This document shows positions 1-4,925 of a DNA stretch of 9,248 nucleotides, piece after piece. Position 1 is the stretch's first letter; each line of letters opens with the position of its first letter. Under the pieces are notes generated by a model, which saw only the letters and a list, made by a program, of their open reading frames with translations, made no database searches and had not been told where the DNA came from. The DNA comes from CAZKMQ01 sp964554065 (GTDB lineage: Bacteria > Patescibacteriota > Patescibacteriia > Magasanikbacterales > JBBTQS01): contig CAZKMQ010000031.1 in the NCBI GenBank assembly GCA_964554065.1, forward strand, positions 1 to 9,248, in the 5' to 3' direction. The translations under genes and the position numbers were made by a program.

Positions 1-164
1 AGGTTTATTGTTTCAATAGCTGTCGGCCATTTATTTATTGCAACAAAATCTACACCCTTTATCTTAGATGCGATCATTCTATTGAGTGCAGAGTTTCCAC
101 TACCACCAATGCCAACTACTTTTATTTTTGCAAACGTTTCAATTGCAGGTTTAATTTCTGGCAT
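1..164 (-). CDS. ftsZ: FtsZ-family cell division GTPase, N-terminus only (runs off left edge)
   Basis: Reading from an ATG at 164 toward position 1 gives 54 codons with no stop. FtsZ polymerises at midcell into the ring that recruits the divisome. The visible part has the first beta strand and glycine-rich T1 loop (KIKVVGIGGSGNSALNRMI, residues 13-31) followed by KGVDFVAIN (36-44), the standard FtsZ order. The segment after AIN is odd: FtsZ normally reads NTDxQAL in this T2 loop, but here it reads NKWPTAI, so the Thr-Asp pair is absent. The ATG at 164 was chosen because the T1 loop then begins about 15 residues in, as usual. No good Shine-Dalgarno precedes it, and the frame stays open upstream to a stop near 248. 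The rest of the protein is outside the window, so a divergent FtsZ paralogue is possible. The family call is firm; identity as the main FtsZ is less so. Confidence 0.85.
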   Translation of the reverse strand, partial: MPEIKPAIETFAKIKVVGIGGSGNSALNRMIASKIKGVDFVAINKWPTAIETIN

Positions 165-203
165 AGCTATTTTGGCTATTGAACAAATTATGTACTCAAC
201 CCC

Positions 204-232
204 TATATACAAAACGATGTGGTCAGTGACCA
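204..232 (-). promoter_or_regulatory. Candidate ftsZ promoter
   Basis: On the minus strand a TGGTCA box (227-232, four of six consensus matches) lies 17 nt upstream of a TATATA box (204-209). Transcription would start near 197 and give a leader of about 33 nt before the ATG at 164. Both boxes are imperfect. The main support is position: ftsZ lies downstream of a strong terminator and needs its own promoter in this 124-nt gap. Confidence 0.35.
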
Positions 233-234
233 CA
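218..234. promoter_or_regulatory. Perfect 17-bp palindrome, possible operator upstream of ftsZ
   Basis: The sequence TGTGGTCAGTGACCACA has two 8-bp arms around one central base, with no mismatch. It overlaps the candidate -35 box of ftsZ and lies 54 nt before the start codon. Its length and near-zero loop fit a dimeric regulator's binding site better than an RNA hairpin. It has no U-tract, so it is not a terminator. The binding protein is unknown. Confidence 0.45.
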
Positions 235-288
235 AATAAAGTTTACCTTAGGGTTGATATTTGTGCAATAGCGTATCCACAGAAAATG

Positions 289-322
289 AAAAGGCCGTTT
301 TGCGTTAGCAAAACGGCCTTTT
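289..322 (-). terminator. Strong rho-independent terminator after the 278-residue gene, possibly bidirectional
   Basis: A perfect 15-bp inverted repeat (arms 289-303 and 308-322, core GGCCGTTTTGC / GCAAAACGGCC) closes a 4-nt loop. The arms begin with AAAA and end with TTTT, so the U-run forms on either strand; on the minus strand it continues as TTTTCATTTTC. It starts 43 nt past the stop codon of the minus-strand gene ending at 366, so that is the transcript it most plausibly ends. Confidence 0.9.
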
Positions 323-365
323 GAGTAATTAGTAATCTATGCGACCACTCATTGCTCAACCAGTT

Positions 366-1202
366 CTAGAACGTTTGAAGAAGTCTGGGAACGGAACAGA
401 CGACGTCCTCGTCAACTCCATTCTCTAATCGATCATGAAACAGAGTAACCCTGCCATCACCTAGGTATGACCGACAAATAACCAACACGTCATCACGGTG
501 TAAAGTACGCACAGTCTCGATCTTGTACCCGCCACCGATGAGCGGAAATGCTGAACAACCATCAATAGCACGCAGGTACTCTGGGAACTGCCAGGCAAAA
601 GCCAGCAATTCATCCGCGAGCTGCCTAGGCTTGCCTAATATCGTACATGTCGGCGCAGGATCCATAGCAGCATATACCCAACGAATAAGAGGTTCACTGG
701 TAATTGAGTCGTATTCGCGCAGACTGATCGCCCAATCCTCAATTGTGCTGAATACACCTTCCTGAGGATCGTATTGCTCTCCCAGCATCATTTTGAGAAT
801 AGTTCGATGTGCATGAAATGTATTGCGAACACCAATCGCAGAATCACACGCATCACGAATCTGCAAGAAGCGAAAAGCGTTTTGACCTTCTGGCCAAGGC
901 GGCGCCTGCCTCTCAAGCCTGTCGAGCACTTCATTGCAGTTACGAAACTGCAAATCCCAATCAGGTTCCATCCGCATACGCAAAGAGTCGAATACATCGT
1001 AGACCCGAGCGAGCTGCTCAGTAACACTGAGTTCAAACGGGTTCTTGGTCCATTGTTTTACAGACTGACCATCGATCAACTGCTGCTGAACAGCGAGAAC
1101 TAGTTCAGCATTCAGCGTTCCAGCACGCATGCGATCATGAATCTCATGATGCCTTCTACAAAAAGCACTCCATTGTTTATCAGTAACAACTTTCGTCGTC
1201 AT
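366..1202 (-). CDS. Hypothetical 278-residue protein inserted between ftsA and ftsZ
   Basis: I do not recognise this protein family. It looks soluble, with no signal peptide or membrane segment. Residues 1-180 look mostly helical and rich in Arg, His, Gln and Trp (for example CRRHHEIHDRMR at 15-26). The last 55 or so residues (from GGGYKIETVRTLHRDDVL) look more beta-stranded. Seven cysteines are scattered without a metal-binding pattern. The start is well supported: AAGGAGGT lies 6 nt before the ATG. It is a stand-alone unit with its own promoter, leader inverted repeat and terminator, placed between two genes that are normally adjacent. Hand counts of five 60-nt lines give about 49% GC, against about 40% for four lines of ftsA. 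That shift and the self-contained signals suggest acquisition by transfer. No function is assigned. Confidence 0.85.
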   Translation of the reverse strand: MTTKVVTDKQWSAFCRRHHEIHDRMRAGTLNAELVLAVQQQLIDGQSVKQWTKNPFELSVTEQLARVYDVFDSLRMRMEPDWDLQFRNCNEVLDRLERQAPPWPEGQNAFRFLQIRDACDSAIGVRNTFHAHRTILKMMLGEQYDPQEGVFSTIEDWAISLREYDSITSEPLIRWVYAAMDPAPTCTILGKPRQLADELLAFAWQFPEYLRAIDGCSAFPLIGGGYKIETVRTLHRDDVLVICRSYLGDGRVTLFHDRLENGVDEDVVCSVPRLLQTF

Positions 1203-1207
1203 AATAA

Positions 1208-1216
1208 ACCTCCTTA
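1208..1216 (-). promoter_or_regulatory. Canonical Shine-Dalgarno of the 278-residue gene
   Basis: The minus strand reads TAAGGAGGT, with GGAGG ending 6 nt before the ATG at 1202. This is an essentially full anti-Shine-Dalgarno match and it fixes the start codon. None of the other genes in the window has a site of this quality, which makes this gene stand out from its neighbours. Confidence 0.85.
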
Positions 1217-1238
1217 CATATTGCTTTGACTCGTCTTA

Positions 1239-1257
1239 ACCAATGCACTTCATTGGT
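1239..1257 (-). promoter_or_regulatory. Inverted repeat in the leader of the 278-residue gene
   Basis: Two perfect 7-bp arms (ACCAATG at 1239-1245 and CATTGGT at 1251-1257) enclose 5 nt. The repeat lies roughly 15-33 nt downstream of the predicted transcription start and 36 nt before the start codon. It could be an operator just downstream of the promoter, or a 5' leader hairpin affecting mRNA stability. There is no U-tract, so it is not a terminator. Confidence 0.5.
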
Positions 1258-1278
1258 CACAACAAATCGATTAGATCA

Positions 1279-1307
1279 TGTATATCATAAATACTACTAT
1301 GTGTCAA
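1279..1307 (-). promoter_or_regulatory. Strong sigma70-type promoter of the 278-residue gene
   Basis: The minus strand has a perfect -35 box TTGACA (1302-1307), a 17-nt spacer and a -10 box TATACA (1279-1284). TGA immediately precedes the -10 box, giving an extended -10 element. Transcription should begin near 1272 and give a leader of about 70 nt. This is the best promoter in the window, and it sits just after the ftsA terminator. Confidence 0.8.
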
Positions 1308-1320
1308 TTATTTTAATATT

Positions 1321-1348
1321 AAAAAAAGCCTGATTATAAAAACAGACT
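1321..1348 (-). terminator. Rho-independent terminator after ftsA
   Basis: On the minus strand AGTCTG (1343-1348) pairs with CAGGCT (1327-1332), including one G-U pair, across an AT-rich loop. A run of T follows (1321-1327 complement). It begins 5 nt after the ftsA stop codon and ends the long operon, so ftsA read-through should not drive the downstream gene or ftsZ. Confidence 0.75.
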
Positions 1349-1352
1349 CACC

Positions 1353-2618
1353 CTACGGAATAAGCGACTTAAACCACTTGCGCACTTGCTTATTTACTTT
1401 ATCAACGGTTTTAAATTTTGAAATCATATTGCCCCAACTCGCTCCATCATCACCACTCATCTTAAGTCCCCATTGCACTAACCCAATCGCAGTTGCAAAC
1501 GACAAGTCATTAACCTTTTCAGTCACACTACTAATCTCCATTGGATAGCCAAGTGATGCTGGAAGTTCTAAAGTATCTTTGGCAACTTCAACCAATCCTG
1601 GCAGCTTAGCACCGCCACCAGTAATCACAACTCCAGCCGGCAAAATCCTACTACGCCCAATCCGTTTCAACTCTGCATCAACACGCTCCAAGATTTCCTC
1701 AACACGAGCTTGAATAATCTCCGCAATATATTTTTTTGCTACTTCTTCAGACTCATCAGCGCCCAAGTCTGCCAAATCAATAGTATCACGCTTATGAATC
1801 CCCTTCACTTGCGCTGTCCCATATTCAATCTTAACACGCTCAGCTACATCAATTGATGTGCGCAAGCCAATCGCAATATCATTTGTAATATGCTCGGAAC
1901 CAATTGGCAAAACTGCAGTATGAATCACATCACCTTCTTCATACACTGCCATTGCTGTTGTTGAACCACCAAGATTCAAAACACAAACACCCAACTCTTT
2001 CTGCCGTCGCGACACCACTGCTTCAGCAGTAGCCAGAATAGACAAAATCAAATCATCAATGTCAACGCCGGTTCTGTAAACACTGCGAGTTAAATTTTTA
2101 ATTTGAGAACTTACCCCTTGAATAATTTGCGCATCAACTTCAAGACGCACTCCGGTCATGCCAACAGGATCCTTTATCCCGGACTGACCATCAACTGTAA
2201 AATTCTTTGGCAGAACATGAAGTATCTCGTAGTTAATAGGTGTGGCAACTGTTCGCGCCGCTTCGATCGCACGTGTGATATCTTCGCCAGTAATTTCACC
2301 GTCTGATCGTGAAACTGCAATTACACCTTTACTTTCTTGACTCAAAATATGACTACCGGAAATTCCTACCCAAACATGCTCAATCGGCGCACCTATCATG
2401 CGCTCTGCTCGCTCCAAGCACGCACTAATTGATGAAACTGTATCTTCAATGCTTGTAACAATACCCTTGTGCACACCTTCAGACGGAACTTCAGCTGCAC
2501 CAACAATATGCATAGTCTCACTATCTGCGCGCACCATTGGCTGACCAACCGCAATACGCACAGCGGTTGATCCGATGTCCAGTCCAGTAATTATTTCTTC
2601 GCGTATCTTTGCTCTCAT
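1353..2618 (-). CDS. ftsA: Cell division protein FtsA
   Basis: This 421-residue actin-fold protein tethers FtsZ filaments to the membrane and recruits later divisome proteins. Phosphate loop 1 is seen at 14-25 (DIGSTAVRIAVG), the FtsA-specific 1C/SHS2 region at about 83-165, phosphate loop 2 at 214-221, the GSEHITNDIAIGLRT segment at 240-254, and the adenosine motif GVVITGGGAKLPG at 329-341. The C-terminus (KVNKQVRKWFKSLIP) is an amphipathic basic helix, the usual membrane-targeting sequence. Length is typical. One oddity: phosphate loop 2 reads LNLGGSTTA where FtsA and other actins have an invariant Asp (DIGGGTTD pattern), so the Mg-coordinating Asp is Asn215. The ATG overlaps the ybeY stop by 4 nt (ATGA), which implies translational coupling. 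It is the last gene of the operon and is followed by a terminator. Confidence 0.96.
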   Translation of the reverse strand: MRAKIREEIITGLDIGSTAVRIAVGQPMVRADSETMHIVGAAEVPSEGVHKGIVTSIEDTVSSISACLERAERMIGAPIEHVWVGISGSHILSQESKGVIAVSRSDGEITGEDITRAIEAARTVATPINYEILHVLPKNFTVDGQSGIKDPVGMTGVRLEVDAQIIQGVSSQIKNLTRSVYRTGVDIDDLILSILATAEAVVSRRQKELGVCVLNLGGSTTAMAVYEEGDVIHTAVLPIGSEHITNDIAIGLRTSIDVAERVKIEYGTAQVKGIHKRDTIDLADLGADESEEVAKKYIAEIIQARVEEILERVDAELKRIGRSRILPAGVVITGGGAKLPGLVEVAKDTLELPASLGYPMEISSVTEKVNDLSFATAIGLVQWGLKMSGDDGASWGNMISKFKTVDKVNKQVRKWFKSLIP

Positions 2619-3061
2619 TTTACTTTTCTCACTAATTTGTCCTGCAGCGCATACATTCGCCTTGCCTGCACTTTTGTACCATGATCATGACCAATCAAAT
2701 GCAGTAATCCATGGGCTAACAATATCACAATTTCTTCTTTGAGCGAATGCCCCGCTATTTTCGCCTGGCGCTTTGCTTGGGGTATGCAAATAAAAACCTC
2801 TCCAAGCTCAGTTTCATCAGCAACTCCTCGCCATTTTCCATCATATGATTCATTTGCTGGAAAAGAAAGCACATCGGTCACTGTTGCGTCACCACTATAC
2901 AACCTGTGTAAAGTTCGCATCTTAACCTGGCCAATACAAACAACAGAAATTGAAGACTTTTTTGGCAGCTGCAAACCACGTGCAAGCTGAGTAGCTGCAC
3001 GCGAAATCCAATCCAAGCTCACACCAAACGAACGCACTGATGCATAGGTATGCACCTGCAT
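2615..3061 (-). CDS. ybeY: Endoribonuclease YbeY (rRNA maturation factor)
   Basis: YbeY is a zinc-dependent single-strand endoribonuclease that works in 16S rRNA 3'-end maturation and ribosome quality control in the cytoplasm. The signature HxxxHxxxxxH is complete: HGLLHLIGHDH at residues 117-127 supplies three zinc-binding histidines (117, 121, 127). Upstream family motifs are also present: TDVLSFP at 62-68 and LGEVFIC at 86-92. The length of 148 residues is normal. The ATG lies one base after the stop of the preceding TSP3 gene and has no clear Shine-Dalgarno, so translation probably depends on coupling. Its stop overlaps the ftsA start. The gene appears intact. Confidence 0.96.
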   Translation of the reverse strand: MQVHTYASVRSFGVSLDWISRAATQLARGLQLPKKSSISVVCIGQVKMRTLHRLYSGDATVTDVLSFPANESYDGKWRGVADETELGEVFICIPQAKRQAKIAGHSLKEEIVILLAHGLLHLIGHDHGTKVQARRMYALQDKLVRKVK

Positions 3062-3062
3062 A

Positions 3063-4211
3063 CTATGGGATTATCAAACTAGATGATTCACCAGTATCTT
3101 CTGTTGGCGTTGAGGTTGTTTGGCTTGTATCAGGAGTTGATGTAACACTTTCTTGAATTCCTGGGGTTGGTTGTCCAGTACTTTTCTTCGGAAAGTGAAA
3201 ACTCTCTGCAATCATCCGACCACTTTGCCTGAAATTCACCGCACTTCGCACACCAGCATTATATTGAATTACATACACAGCATCTGGTCTTGCAAAATAG
3301 TATCGCAATTGATGTGGCTCATACCACCCAGATTGACCCATTCGGTTTTTCCAACTTACTAGTGATGAGTAGACCACCTCTGGATTATTTTTTGAAAACC
3401 AAGCCAAGAAAGATTCATTATTCTCGAGTGTATATGATGTTATAGAAATATACTCACCTGTAATTGATGTTAAGAACACCTCATCTTCATTTGTTGAATC
3501 AAGTGGTGATGCCAACCAATCCACTGGATGAATCACAGACCAATCGTGCTGCTTGTTGATGTACATATCAATAGCAGTTGAAGTCACAATACTAGCTGGC
3601 GCAAAAACAATTGGATCATATAAATTAACGATCTCTATACCATCAGGAAAGTTGTCCTTGTCTGTATCTGGGTTCGAAATGTCTGTGCCGTATAATTCTT
3701 CTTCAACATCAGTCAATCCATCACCATCAAAATCAATTGTATTGGACAGTGCTAGCACTGGCAATAGCAGCGTAGGAGTAGTTGTTGGAGTTTGCTCTTC
3801 TGGAACTTCTTCTGGAATCTCTGTTGGCTGATCAATAACAACTTCAACAGGAATATCAATATCAGGACCAACCGGCCCAACAGGACCTGAATCACGCGTA
3901 TAGAACCAGGTTGCTCCAGCAACAAACAACAGCAACACAAGTACTCCACCACCAAGCATTAGTTTCTTTTTTTTCTGTGCTGCATCTTGTGCATGCTTAG
4001 AAACTTTCTGAAGCGGTTTCTTCTGTGCAGGCTTTGGCACTGCAGCAACAGGCTTCTTAGGTGCAACAGCCGGCTTTGGTGGCGGCGCAGTAAATTGTCC
4101 ACCATAAAAAACTTCCGGAATCGTATGAATTCGAATCTCATCCTTCTCTTGCTTTTCACCAGCCTCTGTTTCAGGTGGTTGTGTTGATTGTTTTTTGCCA
4201 AAGCCTAACAT
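3063..4211 (-). CDS. Single-pass membrane protein with a TSP3 repeat and a PsbP-like C-terminal domain
   Basis: This 382-residue protein has a cytoplasmic N-terminal tail rich in Pro and Lys (1-83), one membrane helix (about 84-104, preceded by KKKK so N-in), a short collagen-like GPVGPVGP (109-116), and an acidic Pro/Thr linker. Next is a TSP3 calcium-binding stretch (160-198, DFDGDGLTDVEEE then NPDTDKDNFPDGIE). A folded domain of about 125 residues follows (215-340) with the feel of a PsbP-like fold, having DWSVIHPVDW near its start and IAESFHF at its end. A Ser/Thr/Pro-rich tail closes the protein. TSP3 loops bind calcium in known proteins; what this one binds outside the cell is unknown. 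It lies 5 nt after the other TSP3 gene and 1 nt before ybeY. No Shine-Dalgarno is visible. The TM and TSP3 calls are firm; the PsbP-like call is tentative. Confidence 0.85.
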   Translation of the reverse strand: MLGFGKKQSTQPPETEAGEKQEKDEIRIHTIPEVFYGGQFTAPPPKPAVAPKKPVAAVPKPAQKKPLQKVSKHAQDAAQKKKKLMLGGGVLVLLLFVAGATWFYTRDSGPVGPVGPDIDIPVEVVIDQPTEIPEEVPEEQTPTTTPTLLLPVLALSNTIDFDGDGLTDVEEELYGTDISNPDTDKDNFPDGIEIVNLYDPIVFAPASIVTSTAIDMYINKQHDWSVIHPVDWLASPLDSTNEDEVFLTSITGEYISITSYTLENNESFLAWFSKNNPEVVYSSLVSWKNRMGQSGWYEPHQLRYYFARPDAVYVIQYNAGVRSAVNFRQSGRMIAESFHFPKKSTGQPTPGIQESVTSTPDTSQTTSTPTEDTGESSSLIIP

Positions 4212-4216
4212 GCGAT

Positions 4217-4915
4217 TTAATTAGTTGGTACTTGTAGTAACTTACCAGCACCTTTTGGATTGTACCCACCATTTACTTCAGTACCATCTTCATAAGTATC
4301 TCCATCAGTATCTGGATTGAGTGGGTCAGTTCCCCAAACCTGAATCTCCAATCGATCATTTAAACCATCATTATCAGTATCTGCACTCAGCGCATCAGTA
4401 CCATTTTGCAACTCTTCAGCGTCAGTTAAGCCGTCGCCATCAGAATCAAGAGCCGGAACCGCAAATTTTTCTTCTGGAATATCTTGCTCTGTAGTTGTTG
4501 GAATAACAGGAGCATCTTCTATAATTAACAAGCTCTCTGAGTCATCCTTTTCTTCATCTTTTTCATCAGGGATTTCTACTGGTATTTTAGTTATTACCGG
4601 TGTTTCATTAACTGGACCTGAACTTTTAAACGAACTGTATGTCCACCAACCACCACCTATCACAAGCACCAGAACAATTACTGCCATAATGCCCATAAAA
4701 ATTTTACTTTGCGTCATCGGAGCTTTCAGCTCATAGATATTTACGCCCTCACCTGGCATGCCAGTATCTTTGGGTGTATCTGGAGTTACTGGCTTCACCT
4801 TACCTGCAGACATAGCAGAGTCGCCATAATCAACACGTTCCTTAGGCTTTGTTTCACCTTCTACAGCTTTATCTGCAGCAGGCTTTGCATTAGGATCATT
4901 TGGTTTATCAAACAT
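4217..4915 (-). CDS. Single-pass membrane protein with C-terminal TSP3 calcium-binding repeats
   Basis: This 232-residue protein has a charged cytoplasmic tail (1-71), one membrane helix (about 72-93), an acidic Pro-rich spacer (100-155), and three TSP3-type DxDxDG loops at 157-214: DSDGDGLTDAEE, DTDNDGLNDRLE and DTDGDTYEDGTE. The loop aspartates match those that coordinate calcium in thrombospondin-type repeats. The protein ends about 18 residues after the repeats, so it consists of little beyond an anchored calcium-binding stalk. Its plan (tail, helix, SGPV, IPVE, acidic spacer, TSP3) repeats in the next gene, which suggests tandem duplication. The start lies 10 nt after the stop of the giant Cys-rich gene, with only a weak ribosome site. 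A structural or adhesion role at the cell surface is inference. Confidence 0.87.
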   Translation of the reverse strand: MFDKPNDPNAKPAADKAVEGETKPKERVDYGDSAMSAGKVKPVTPDTPKDTGMPGEGVNIYELKAPMTQSKIFMGIMAVIVLVLVIGGGWWTYSSFKSSGPVNETPVITKIPVEIPDEKDEEKDDSESLLIIEDAPVIPTTTEQDIPEEKFAVPALDSDGDGLTDAEELQNGTDALSADTDNDGLNDRLEIQVWGTDPLNPDTDGDTYEDGTEVNGGYNPKGAGKLLQVPTN

Positions 4916-4925
4916 ATAGTTTCAC

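Noticed and set aside
82..324. Plus-strand reading frame of 80 codons near the left edge
   Set aside because: It lies antisense to the ftsZ N-terminus, crosses the palindrome and ends inside the terminator stem. Its protein has no recognisable features.
774..1103. Plus-strand 109-codon frame inside the 278-residue gene
   Set aside because: It is fully antisense to a gene with strong promoter, Shine-Dalgarno and terminator signals, and has no ribosome site or family resemblance of its own.
366..1202. HNH-type nuclease or zinc site from CRRHHEIHD and scattered Cys
   Set aside because: The spacing of His, Asn and Cys does not match HNH, zinc-finger or other known metal motifs, so no function was assigned.
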